From the NCBI GenBank assembly GCA_016870915.1, contig VFZY01000007.1, forward strand, positions 1 through 55,576: a stretch of DNA of 55,576 bases, read 5' to 3'. Source of the stretch: Acidobacteriota bacterium (GTDB lineage: Bacteria; Acidobacteriota; Terriglobia; Bryobacterales; Bryobacteraceae). Positions 26,921 through 35,604 of the stretch are shown piece after piece. The translations under genes and the position numbers were made by a program. Under the pieces are notes generated by a model. That model ran no database searches. It was not told the DNA's origin and saw nothing but the letters and a program-made list of their open reading frames with translations. Positions within the stretch are counted from its first letter, which is position 1, and each line of letters begins with the position of its first letter.

Positions 26921-26995
26921 GTTTTGCTGGGCCAGGTTTTGCTGGGTCAGGTTTTGCTGGGTCAGGTTTTGCTGGGTCAGGTTTTGCCGGGCCGG
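26921..26995. repeat. 15-bp tandem repeat, five units
   Basis: Five consecutive 15-base units of the type GTTTTGCTGGGTCAG cover 26921-26995. Units two to four are identical; the first and last have one and three changes. The array lies between the DUF1549/DUF1553 gene and the Nramp-like gene, both on the minus strand. It is too short and lacks spacers, so it is not a CRISPR. It may be a variable spacer or a protein or RNA binding array. Confidence 0.9.
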
Positions 26996-27012
26996 GCTCG
27001 CCGGGCGCCCGG

Positions 27013-29403
27013 TCAGTGGTGGAACAGGAATTCCTTCGAGTTGAACAGAGCCCACAGCAGATCTTCAAAGCCGCGCCGCCGTGTCTCCGGCGTCATGCCG
27101 GTGAGAACGGCGCGAGTCTCCTCCGGGGAAGGCTCACGGGTGAGCGCGGCCAGATAAAGTTGCTGGACGATGGCTTCGTTGGTGACACCGGCGTCAGCCA
27201 GAAGCTTGTCGAGCGTGCCGCCCGCGCCAGTGATCTGGCGCTGCAGAGTGTCGCCGCCGATGAGGTGCATCACCTGGGCCACGCTGGGCTTGGCGTCCCG
27301 CTCACAGATTACTTCACGCAGATCGCTGCGGCCGAAGGTCTTCATCATGTAGTGGGGCTTGGTGAATGGAAGCACCGGGATCTCCATGGCACGGCGCCCG
27401 GGCGGCTGGCTGGTGAACCGTTCCACGACGCCCGTCACCTGCGCCATGGTGTCGATCACCTGTTCCGCCATCAGGCGGCGGACATAGAAATGGGAGTAGT
27501 TGGTCTGGTCGGCCTGATTGGTTGGGTTGGTCTGCGAAGACAGCTGATAGACCCGCGAATTCAGGATGCGCCGTTCGAGCTTCTTGAGATCGTAGCCGGT
27601 GGCGATGAAGTCCTCGGCCAGGGCGGCCAGAAGCGGTTCATTCACGGGCGGGTTGGTGACACGGAAATCGTCGGCGGCTTCCACGATGCCCCGGCCCAGG
27701 AAGAAGCGCCAGACACGATTGACGGCGGCGCGGGCAAAGAAGGGGTTTTGGGGCGAGGTGAGCCAGACAGCCAGTTTCTCCCGGACGTCCGTGCCGGGGG
27801 CCTCGGGCTCGACGGGGCCGTCGAGGTACTTCGGTGGAACCGCCTTCTTCGTGCGCGGGTGGATCACCTCGCCCGAGTTCTTGAGGAACGTGGCGTTGTG
27901 ATTGTTGAGGTACATGTCCTTGCGTTCCACCCGGGCAAAGAAGGCGGAAAAGCCGTAGAAATCGTCCTGGGACCACCTCTCAAAAGGATGATTGTGGCAG
28001 CGCGCGCATTCGATCTGGATGCCCAGAAGAACCTGGCTGACGTTGACGGCGGACTCCTCGGGGTCGATTTCCCGGCTGACGAAGTAGAAGTTGGAGGGGC
28101 CTTCAAAGTCGTGCCGTCCCTGGCTTGCAAGCAGTTGCCGCACCATGACGTCATAGGGCGTGTTGCGGCGCACGTTGTCGCGGAACCAGCGCCCGAATGC
28201 GTTGCCGCCCTTCTGTCCGGCTTCGTTGTAGCCGGCACGGAACATGTCGGCCAATCGCATGGCCCAGATGCTGGCGCGTTCCGGGCGTTCCAGAAGTTCG
28301 TCGATCAGCCGGGCGCGATCCGGCGACTGCCGGAAGCGGCGTATCTCCCCGACGGTTGGCGTGATGCCTGTAACGTCCAGGTAGACGCGCCGGAGGAACT
28401 CATCGTCCGAGGCAAGCTGCGAGGGCACAATGTTCATTGCGCGCAGCTTGGCGAACACGTGGCGGTCAATGTCGTTGGCTTCGGGAATGGCCGGATAGCC
28501 CGTCATGGGGCGATCGCGAACCACCAGGACAGGGACGGCCGCGGCACGGCCTAGCGTGCGTACCATGATGGCGGTTTCGCCGGGCGTTTCCGCCGTGATC
28601 TCACCCGAGGCATCGACGGCGGCGATGGCGGGGACATTCGAACTGAAACGAACCCGGGGCGTGAGATCGCGGCTGGAGCCATCGGCATAGCGGCCCACGG
28701 CCACCACGCGGACCCGTGACCCGAGGCCGGTGAGCCGGAACCCCGGCGGATAGACGTCGAGAGAGGTGAGTCCGGGGGGCGGTGTCTGGTCCTTGCTGGC
28801 GCCGCGTTCCAGCCAGGCCAGCACGGTGCGATGTTCCGGCGAATTGAGGGAGAAGCGAAGTCCGCCGCCATGCGCCACCTGCATGGTGGGCTTGCGCAGC
28901 AGAAGGCTGTTCGCGGGCTGCGTACGATCGACGCGGCGGCCGCCGTTCAGTTCGGTGATGGCGCGATGGTCGAGATCCGGGTCAGAACCGAACAGCGACA
29001 GTTTGAAGCCCATCTGGCCGCGCACGGAGCCATGACAGTTGGAACTGGCGCAGTCGGCCCTGGTGAACACAGGGACCACGTCGTTGATGAAACTGGGAGC
29101 GCGCGGCGCCGAAGTGCGGACGGTAACCCTGACTGCGGCCCTGAGATCGCCGTGAGCGAACGTGACTGTGGTTTCACCAGGAACCAGACCCTGCAGCAAG
29201 CCGGGCTGGCAGGCGGCGAACCGCGGCGAGATGCAGGTGGCCTGGGCGGTGACATCAGTGGTGACACCCGCCTCATCGGTGGCAACGACGAGGATGGTCT
29301 GCGCGGCGCCGGCCTCAAGCACAATGGCTGGAGGATAAACGGCCAGTGAAGCCGCCCCGGCCCGGGCAGCCACACAGCACAGGAAGAAGAGGATGCGGTT
29401 CAT
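27013..29403 (-). CDS. secreted DUF1549/DUF1553 cytochrome-associated protein with bacterial Ig-like domains
   Basis: This 796-residue exported protein starts with a signal peptide and a BIG2-like domain (SLAVYPPAIVLEAG to VTVRTSAP). A region with ADCASSNCHGSVRGQMG, a CXXXXCH-type haem-like segment, comes next, followed by a second Ig-like domain (LTSLDVYPPGFRL). DUF1549 follows (about 325-530; IDRHVFAKLRAMNI, RRVYLDVTGITPT, and the CXXCH in IECARCHNHPFERW). DUF1553 ends it (about 565-796; FFARAAVNRVWRFFLGRGIV, YQLSSQTNPTN, EFLFHH). Such proteins are common in Planctomycetes and Acidobacteria, and their reaction is unknown. The start overlaps the upstream PPC-domain gene as ATGA. Confidence 0.85.
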   Translation of the reverse strand: MNRILFFLCCVAARAGAASLAVYPPAIVLEAGAAQTILVVATDEAGVTTDVTAQATCISPRFAACQPGLLQGLVPGETTVTFAHGDLRAAVRVTVRTSAPRAPSFINDVVPVFTRADCASSNCHGSVRGQMGFKLSLFGSDPDLDHRAITELNGGRRVDRTQPANSLLLRKPTMQVAHGGGLRFSLNSPEHRTVLAWLERGASKDQTPPPGLTSLDVYPPGFRLTGLGSRVRVVAVGRYADGSSRDLTPRVRFSSNVPAIAAVDASGEITAETPGETAIMVRTLGRAAAVPVLVVRDRPMTGYPAIPEANDIDRHVFAKLRAMNIVPSQLASDDEFLRRVYLDVTGITPTVGEIRRFRQSPDRARLIDELLERPERASIWAMRLADMFRAGYNEAGQKGGNAFGRWFRDNVRRNTPYDVMVRQLLASQGRHDFEGPSNFYFVSREIDPEESAVNVSQVLLGIQIECARCHNHPFERWSQDDFYGFSAFFARVERKDMYLNNHNATFLKNSGEVIHPRTKKAVPPKYLDGPVEPEAPGTDVREKLAVWLTSPQNPFFARAAVNRVWRFFLGRGIVEAADDFRVTNPPVNEPLLAALAEDFIATGYDLKKLERRILNSRVYQLSSQTNPTNQADQTNYSHFYVRRLMAEQVIDTMAQVTGVVERFTSQPPGRRAMEIPVLPFTKPHYMMKTFGRSDLREVICERDAKPSVAQVMHLIGGDTLQRQITGAGGTLDKLLADAGVTNEAIVQQLYLAALTREPSPEETRAVLTGMTPETRRRGFEDLLWALFNSKEFLFHH

Positions 29404-31151
29404 TTTTGCACCACGGTGATCTCGGATCGCTGCACTTCAATGGGACCGAAGAAGTAGCCGGTGGCGCCGTTCTCGTAGCGCACGATGGCATCCCGTTCGA
29501 CGGTGCGGTTGTTCATGACGCCGCGGGCGCGAAGCCGCCAGGCAAACTGGCCAGGCTGGGCGGCCGTGGCGCTGATGGGAATCCAGACCAGGGATCCGTC
29601 GATGCGGCGGTCGACACCGCAGCCATCCTTGATCACGGTGTCGATGGGGGCGACGGTCTGGGAAGCGCTTGTGACACCGGCCGGGAGATCTTCCAGCCAG
29701 ACTTCCACCGGCTGGGTCCAGCCGCGGCGGCGGACCCGGGCCTGCACCTGATGAGTCTGGTTGGCGTAGAGGGATTTGGAAGGCTCCCGCAGTTCCAGGA
29801 TGAAGCCGGGCAGGGTCTCTTCGATCGTAAGACGGTAGATGAGGCTGGCGCCACCACGGTGCATGGCATCGCGGATGGCGAGGTAGTAGTCGCCGGACTC
29901 CGCGATGTTGACGGCCAGGTCCGCGTCGATCTGATACTCATCGGAACGGTCATCCACTCCGGGGTCGTCGGCGAAGGCAATCTCGCGCCCCGCGCTGTCA
30001 TAGAGGGTGATGGCCGGGTCCAGATGGTAGTAAAGGCGCATCGATTCCGGCTTAAAGCTGTAGGTGTGACCCGCCTTGGCCGGGAAGCGGAAATAGTGAG
30101 TCTCACCCGGGGCGCCGATTCGGCCGTGGATGACGGTGGAGGGCTTGACGGCAAGCGCAGACTGGCGTGAGGCCGGCGGCGACTTCACGGTGACTTCCGG
30201 CAGATCCGAGACATGCACTTCGAGCGGCGTGGGCAGTTCGAGACCGCCGGCGGCCAGGTGCAGCCAGTAACGTCCCGGCGCGGCGCGCCCCAGGCCGTCG
30301 AACCGCACGCGGACCGAGGTTCCCGTGGCTTCAAGAACCCGGCCGGCGCCAGCCTTATCGCCCAGCCAGACACGGTCGATGCCGGCCAGGTTCACTCCTT
30401 CCACCGTGATCTCGCCGCCATGCGCCGTCGTCAGTCCGGCCGGCAGAAGCGCCGTGACCAGAGGCACGTCGCCCAAGGTGAGACGGTAGGTGGCGTTGGC
30501 GCCTCCGGCGAGCGAGCTCACCCGAATGATGTACGTGCCCGTCTTCTCCACCCGGTGACGAATCTGCGGGTCACCGAAGATGGTGGTGTCGTCATCCCAG
30601 GCAATCTCTTGGCCGGACTCATCGAGGATGGCAAGTTCGGCGTCAAAACGGGAGCCAGCCCGGGTTGCGAGACAGTCGAGGACGAGAGTCTGGCCGGCTT
30701 GAGCCCGGACGCGGAAATGGTCCCAGTCGTCACCGCCGACAACACCGTTGATCGTGACCGGGGTTTCGGCGGACGGGGCTTCGCGCCAATCGTCGTTGGG
30801 CTCGGACTCATTCGTTTCGGCCAGGGAGCCGACGGTGATGACGCCGATGGTGCTGCCATTCTTCGTCCGCAACCAGTAGTCGCGGCGGCCGGTTTCGGCG
30901 GAAGGCTCGGCGGTGATGCGGGCGCGAATCTTGGTTTTCTCCGAGCTCAGGATCACTGAATCCACACCGAGACCGGAAAACGTGAGGCCTCGCGCCTGGT
31001 CCAGGTTCTGGCCGGCAATTTCCACTTCCACCGTCGAGCCGCGTTTGAGGCCGGCCGGAAACATGCGGCGGATGACAGGGGCGGGCGATGGCAGATCGAG
31101 ATCAGCCGCGGTCAGCGGAACCACCAGAAGCACCAGGAGCGCGCGGGGCAT
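29400..31151 (-). CDS. secreted protein with IPT-like and pre-peptidase C-terminal (PPC) domains
   Basis: This 583-residue protein has a short signal peptide (ALLVLLVVPLTAA). Beta-sandwich domains follow: an IPT/TIG-like unit (PVIRRMFPAGLKRGSTVEVE), a PPC unit (ESEPNDDWREA, WDHFRVRAQAGQTLVLDCLA, GTYIIRVSSLAGG) and another IPT unit (ITVEGVNLAGIDRVWLGD). A second PPC unit (THYFRFPAKAGHTYSFK, SGDYYLAIRDAMH) comes next. It is coupled to the DUF1549/DUF1553 gene by an ATGA overlap. This pair recurs in Planctomycetes and Acidobacteria, so the product is probably its surface partner. No catalytic motif is seen. Confidence 0.82.
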   Translation of the reverse strand: MPRALLVLLVVPLTAADLDLPSPAPVIRRMFPAGLKRGSTVEVEIAGQNLDQARGLTFSGLGVDSVILSSEKTKIRARITAEPSAETGRRDYWLRTKNGSTIGVITVGSLAETNESEPNDDWREAPSAETPVTINGVVGGDDWDHFRVRAQAGQTLVLDCLATRAGSRFDAELAILDESGQEIAWDDDTTIFGDPQIRHRVEKTGTYIIRVSSLAGGANATYRLTLGDVPLVTALLPAGLTTAHGGEITVEGVNLAGIDRVWLGDKAGAGRVLEATGTSVRVRFDGLGRAAPGRYWLHLAAGGLELPTPLEVHVSDLPEVTVKSPPASRQSALAVKPSTVIHGRIGAPGETHYFRFPAKAGHTYSFKPESMRLYYHLDPAITLYDSAGREIAFADDPGVDDRSDEYQIDADLAVNIAESGDYYLAIRDAMHRGGASLIYRLTIEETLPGFILELREPSKSLYANQTHQVQARVRRRGWTQPVEVWLEDLPAGVTSASQTVAPIDTVIKDGCGVDRRIDGSLVWIPISATAAQPGQFAWRLRARGVMNNRTVERDAIVRYENGATGYFFGPIEVQRSEITVVQK

Positions 31152-31153
31152 GG

Positions 31154-31867
31154 TCAGCGGCCCTTTCTCAAGAGTGGGCGGAGGGTTTTCATGACGTGGC
31201 TGGCCACCCGGCGATTGCCCTCGGCGGTGGGGTGAATGCCATCACGCTGCATGAGAGTGGGATTGAGCGCCACGGGTTCCAGCAGAAACGGAATGCGCGG
31301 CAGTTTGTGGCTGGTCGCGATGTCCCGGAAAATGCTCTCGAACTCGCGGACGTAGTCCGGGCCATAGTTCGGCGGAAGGGTCATGCCCGCAATGACAACG
31401 CGGGCGCCGGCATCCAGGAAGGTCCGTGTCATCGATTCCATATTGGCCCGCGTGGCCGCCAGTGGAACACCGCGCAGGCCGTCGTTGCCGCCCAGTTCGA
31501 GGATGACGATTTCCGGTTTCAGTTCAATGGCTGAAGCCGTACGGCCGGCGCCGCCGGTTGTGGTGTCGCCGCTTATGCCCTGGTTGACGACGCGATAGGA
31601 GAAACCGGCCGCGTCGATCTCCTTCTGCAGGAAATCCGGATAACTGAGCCCGGCATCGACGCCATAACCTGCCGAGAGGCTGTCACCAAACGCGACGATG
31701 ACCGGGCGGGAATCGGCGGGTGTGGCAACTGGCGCCGCCGGCGCCGCCGTGACGGGCTGTGCGGGGGCAGCCGCGGGCGCTTCGGGCTGGCGGGCACATG
31801 CGCCCAGGAAAACAAGAAACGGGATGAGACGGTACACGCTTGTTCCAGGATAAACGGCGTGTGTCAC
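31154..31867 (-). CDS. SGNH-family esterase/lysophospholipase (TesA-like) lipoprotein
   Basis: This 237-residue protein has a lipobox (FLGAC) after a hydrophobic N-terminus and an Ala/Pro-rich linker. The SGNH hydrolase domain has block I IVAFGDSLSAGYGVD with the nucleophile Ser, block II NQGISGDTT, block III ELGGNDGLRG and block V RDGIHPTAEGN with Asp and His. It resembles TesA, a multifunctional thioesterase/lysophospholipase I, here predicted to be membrane-anchored outside the cytoplasm. GTG 31867 overlaps the sulfatase stop (GTGA); GTG 31837 is an alternative. It lies within a same-strand run of exported hydrolases. Confidence 0.82.
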   Translation of the reverse strand: MTHAVYPGTSVYRLIPFLVFLGACARQPEAPAAAPAQPVTAAPAAPVATPADSRPVIVAFGDSLSAGYGVDAGLSYPDFLQKEIDAAGFSYRVVNQGISGDTTTGGAGRTASAIELKPEIVILELGGNDGLRGVPLAATRANMESMTRTFLDAGARVVIAGMTLPPNYGPDYVREFESIFRDIATSHKLPRIPFLLEPVALNPTLMQRDGIHPTAEGNRRVASHVMKTLRPLLRKGR

Positions 31868-33381
31868 CGCCGGACCGGGACGCTGCGGTCCTGGGTTTTG
31901 TACTTCTCAAGCAGGGCCCGCATTTCCCGTACCCGATCCGGGTATTGGGCGTAGAGATTCTTCGTCTGTCGCAGGTCTTCCTTCAGGTGGAAGAGTTCAG
32001 CGGGCTGGCCATGAGGCTCAATGCCGTGGCGTTTGCGCCACCAGTCCGGTTCGGCCTGGCCATGCTCGCTCCTGGCGGATTCAATGTAGACCCAATCGCC
32101 TTGCCGTAGCCCGTATTCGTCGTTGATGCTGTGGTGCACGGTGGCTTCACGAATGGGGGCCGGGCGCGGGCGGCCGAAAATAGCGGCTGAGATGTCGTAG
32201 CTGTCTTCGCCCGAGTTTTCGGGCAGTTTATAGCCGACCACCGAGGCGACCGTGGCCATGATGTCGGTCAGGCAGATCACCTCATTCTCAACACGGCCGG
32301 CGGGGACGCGGCCGGGTCCCCAGGCAATGAACGGAACGCGGTGGCCACCTTCCCAGAGCATGCGCTTGGCGCCGCGCAGGGGGCCCTGGCTGGCGTGGTT
32401 GAACTGGTTGATGAGCGGGTAGGTGAGATTTTCCGGGCCGTTGTCACTGGTGAAAAGAATGATCGTGTTTTCGGCGGCGCCGGAATCGCGCACCGCTTCC
32501 AGGATCTGGCCCACGGACCAGTCGCACTGATAAACGAAGTCGCCGTAGACGCCGGCCCGGCTGCGGCCGCGGAAGGGGTCGTCCGGCGCCACCGGGGTGT
32601 GGGGGCCGGTCATCGGGAAGTAGACGAAGAACGGCTGGTTGGAGCGGCCGCGTTCGCGGATGTGGTTGGCGGCACGGCGTGTGATCTCTGGCAGCACGCC
32701 TTCCAACCGCCAGCCGGGCGCCATGGCGCCGGGCCATCCGAACATGGTGTCCGGTTTCTGTTCCGTGGGCTGCTCAAGCAGGCGGCCGTTCTCAAAGAAG
32801 GTGTAGGGCGGGAAGTTGGGCAGGTCGACACCGAAGTGATAATCGAAACCGTAGGAGGTTGGGCCCTGCCGGGCCGGCTCCGTGAAGATGATCTTGCGCG
32901 CGTGTTCATAGCGGATTTCGCGCTGCGGGTCGCCGATGCGCACACGGTCATTCACGCGGGAGCCATCGGTGGTGGTCCATTCCCAGCCGAGATGCCACTT
33001 GCCAAACGCCGCGGTGGAATACCCCACGGACTTGAGCATGCCGGGCAGAGTGAGCCGGTCCTTTTCGATGAGGGGCTTGTCCCAGGGCCAAAGCACCTGG
33101 CGTTTGAGTTCCGTACGCCAGGGGTAGCGCCCAGTGAGCAGGCCGTAACGCGTGGGTGAGCAGACACCGCACGGCGTGTGGGCATCGATGAAACGTGTTC
33201 CTTCACGAGCCAGCCGGTCCAGGTGCGGCGTCGGAATCTTCGAATCCGCGTTGTAGCAGGCCAGGTCACCGAAGCCGAGGTCGTCGGCGAGGATGACGAT
33301 GATATTGGGCCGGTTGGCGGCACGCTGCGCCAGGGCGAACGGCGCAAGGGTAAAGGCGCCGAGAAGTTCTCTCCGGGTCAT
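31864..33381 (-). CDS. exported sulfatase (Cys-type)
   Basis: This 505-residue enzyme has a twin-arginine leader (TRRELLGAFTLAPFALAQ) and a sulfatase domain. [16 protein letters not shown] binds calcium, and the active site CGVCSPTRYGLLTGRYP places the formylglycine-forming Cys at residue 74. KWHLGWEW, MTGPHTPVAP and LFTSDNGPEN follow. It is the intact third sulfatase of the window and heads the minus-strand run that continues with the SGNH lipoprotein. ATG 33381 was chosen because the twin-arginine leader begins exactly there and the in-frame extension upstream is unstructured. The substrate, probably a sulfated glycan, is not known. Confidence 0.9.
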   Translation of the reverse strand: MTRRELLGAFTLAPFALAQRAANRPNIIVILADDLGFGDLACYNADSKIPTPHLDRLAREGTRFIDAHTPCGVCSPTRYGLLTGRYPWRTELKRQVLWPWDKPLIEKDRLTLPGMLKSVGYSTAAFGKWHLGWEWTTTDGSRVNDRVRIGDPQREIRYEHARKIIFTEPARQGPTSYGFDYHFGVDLPNFPPYTFFENGRLLEQPTEQKPDTMFGWPGAMAPGWRLEGVLPEITRRAANHIRERGRSNQPFFVYFPMTGPHTPVAPDDPFRGRSRAGVYGDFVYQCDWSVGQILEAVRDSGAAENTIILFTSDNGPENLTYPLINQFNHASQGPLRGAKRMLWEGGHRVPFIAWGPGRVPAGRVENEVICLTDIMATVASVVGYKLPENSGEDSYDISAAIFGRPRPAPIREATVHHSINDEYGLRQGDWVYIESARSEHGQAEPDWWRKRHGIEPHGQPAELFHLKEDLRQTKNLYAQYPDRVREMRALLEKYKTQDRSVPVRR

Positions 33382-33790
33382 GGGTCGATCATCGCACGGC
33401 GGCGCACGCGGGCACCAGATAGCCGGCTGGAACTTCACGCGGAACATGGCGGGGTCCCAGGATTGGCCAAACAGGCCCAGAGTTGCAACGGGCCTCGCAG
33501 TTGCCCGCCCGACGCGCCGCTACCGGAGTGCGATTCTGTGAAACGCCCGAGCCGCTGCCATCCGCGCGACCGCAATCGCTTCCAACCAGCAGTTTGTTCG
33601 CGTGGCGGGCGATGTGTAGCCAACGCCCCGCGCATGAGCATGGCGGCATCGGGCGACTCAGGGTCCGCACGCACGGAACGGGCCAAGCGATCCCGGAATC
33701 CTGCATCTCGGTCTTGGCGCCGCCGCCGCACGCCTGTGCAGGAAAGTCTGCGCGTTGCATTCTGAAGGGCCGATGACCGGCGGGGCAAGG
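33382..33790. other. intergenic stretch with no gene recognised
   Basis: About 400 GC-rich bases between the sulfatase start and the xylanase stop, both on the minus strand. Several reading frames cross it, but none has a ribosome binding site, a consistent composition or a recognisable motif. The promoter of the sulfatase run presumably lies here. No strong promoter was seen. Confidence 0.45.
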
Positions 33791-35566
33791 CTACGGTTCG
33801 AGAACGAGTTCCAGGCGGTTCTCCTTGCCGGGTTCAACAGTCAAGGTCCTCTTCGTGGCGCCGGACTCGGCCTCATACTGCCCGAAGAATCCGCGGAAAC
33901 GGAGCACGCCGTCCTCACCCGTGGCCCCTTCCACGTCCGTCCACCATTCGCGGTAGATCAGATCGCGCCAGGCTTCCAGGGCCGGCGTCGGGGTCCAGTC
34001 ACGGGCAAACATCGCCGCCTCGGGACGCCAGTGGCGTCCGGCCCAGAAGCCCCAGAGCGTGAACCCGTTCATCTTGGGATGGCTGAAGGCGAGCGTGAGA
34101 AAGTCCCGGGTGTAGCGGGCGCGGACATCGGGATCGACGTTGCTGACGTCGAACTCAGTGATCTGGATGGTTTCGACATCACGGGCGAAGAGTTCAAACA
34201 GTTCCCAAACGCGCTCGAGATCGGTGGGCTGGCCGCTGAAGTGGCCCTGAAGGCCGACGCCATCCACGGGGCCGCCGTTTTCCTGAATGATCCGGAGCGC
34301 TCGGAGAGTAGCGTTCATGTGGGCCATGTTGAACCCGCCGCCTTCGACATTGCCGTAGTCGTTCAGAAAAAGACGGAACGAGGGATCAATGCGGCGGGCC
34401 CTCTTGAACCATTCCGCCATCTCGGCATCGCCCAGGGCTGCCATCAGGTCCTTGTTGTCGTAGGGCTCATTGATGACATCCCACTCCGTGACACGGCCGC
34501 TGGTAAGACGGCCGATGCGCTCGATGTGACCGTTGACCCGGAGGCGCAAGGCATCCTTGTCGACCGGATTCGCCCTCAGCATTGTCTGCACATCGGCGGG
34601 CAGGTTGCGCGCACCGGGCCAGACCATGACGTGGGCATGAACATCGTTGAAGCCGTTCTCGCGGAGCCACGTGGAGGCGGCTTCGAAGCGCCCCGCGGCC
34701 CAGGTTTCAAAGAACGGCCACTTGAGGTCATTTTCGATTGCCACCTTGTTGAAATTGCGAAGCAGCTCGTCGCGGTAACGCTGGCTGTCGGCGCCCGTCC
34801 CCAGAAGCGTGCCGCAATCGATGGCCGTGGCGAAGCCAAAAGCGTGACGCTTCATGCGCACGCGGAGATTGGCGCCGGGAACCGGTTGACCCGCGGAGTT
34901 GCGCACCGTGATTTCCACCGGCGCTTTGCGGATCTTCTCAATGCGTTCGGCGGCGGCGGCGCGCCAGGCTGCATCAGGCCCGGCGCCAGGGTAAGGATAG
35001 CCCTCCAGACCCAGCGACGCCGGGTCCACATCCGGGCCATGGTTCAGGAGTTCAAAACCACCAATCTCCAGTTCCTGCAGCTGGACGTTCACCCAGAACG
35101 AAAGGTTGTAGCTGGCGGGTCCCGACGTGGAGCCATCGTAGGTGGCATCCCACCGGAAGGGGATCTGGAACCGGCGCCACTCACGTCCGGTGGAAACGGC
35201 TGCGTTCAGCGACTTCGAATAGGGAGGCGCCCCCTGCTCAACCACGAACTGTGTGGCGGCGTTGGTGTCGCGCGTGGACCGCAGCCAGAAAGTGGCGACA
35301 CCAAGATCGCCTTGGCGCGCGGGGCGAGTGGCAAAGCAACGCAGCCTGAGATCCCAGGCATTCGGAGCTAGTTCGCGCGTGGTGAGACGCCAGGCTCGGG
35401 TAAAACCGGGACCCTCAACATCGATGGTGGCAAGGCTCACGCGCGGTGCGCCTTCCAGTCGTGTGAAACAGGAAAATGCGGGCGCGGCCAGCACATCCAC
35501 GGGCTGCGCGCGCACAACGAGCGAACTGAAGAGCAGAAGCGGGATCGTTCGCGTGGGGCGGGCCAT
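33791..35566 (-). CDS. secreted GH10 endo-1,4-beta-xylanase with N-terminal carbohydrate-binding-like domain
   Basis: This 591-residue protein has a signal peptide (LLLFSSLVVRAQ), then a CBM4/9-like beta-sandwich (about 30-180; GREWRRFQIPFRWDATY, LSFWVNVQ). A GH10 barrel follows (about 235-530). The catalytic acid/base Glu lies in WDVINEPYD and the nucleophile Glu in IQITEFDVS. The family markers HAHVMVWPG and GLQGHFS are present. It should cut xylan internally outside the cell. A small C-terminal beta domain (VEGATGEDGVLRFRGFFGQY) ends the protein. It closes the minus-strand run that starts with myo-inositol oxygenase. Confidence 0.9.
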   Translation of the reverse strand: MARPTRTIPLLLFSSLVVRAQPVDVLAAPAFSCFTRLEGAPRVSLATIDVEGPGFTRAWRLTTRELAPNAWDLRLRCFATRPARQGDLGVATFWLRSTRDTNAATQFVVEQGAPPYSKSLNAAVSTGREWRRFQIPFRWDATYDGSTSGPASYNLSFWVNVQLQELEIGGFELLNHGPDVDPASLGLEGYPYPGAGPDAAWRAAAAERIEKIRKAPVEITVRNSAGQPVPGANLRVRMKRHAFGFATAIDCGTLLGTGADSQRYRDELLRNFNKVAIENDLKWPFFETWAAGRFEAASTWLRENGFNDVHAHVMVWPGARNLPADVQTMLRANPVDKDALRLRVNGHIERIGRLTSGRVTEWDVINEPYDNKDLMAALGDAEMAEWFKRARRIDPSFRLFLNDYGNVEGGGFNMAHMNATLRALRIIQENGGPVDGVGLQGHFSGQPTDLERVWELFELFARDVETIQITEFDVSNVDPDVRARYTRDFLTLAFSHPKMNGFTLWGFWAGRHWRPEAAMFARDWTPTPALEAWRDLIYREWWTDVEGATGEDGVLRFRGFFGQYEAESGATKRTLTVEPGKENRLELVLEP

Positions 35567-35604
35567 CGGCAGACTTCAGAATCGCACAGCAGCCTTGGCC
35601 GAAA

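Noticed and set aside
26921-26995. CRISPR array
   Set aside because: The units are contiguous 15-mers with no spacers and no cas genes are present.
26668-28554. Long plus-strand frame of 628 codons, including the 15-bp repeat
   Set aside because: It is antisense to the DUF1549/DUF1553 gene, and its length follows from the GC-rich codon bias of that gene.
33755-35371. Long plus-strand frame of 538 codons
   Set aside because: It is antisense to the GH10 xylanase, which has all catalytic motifs on the minus strand.
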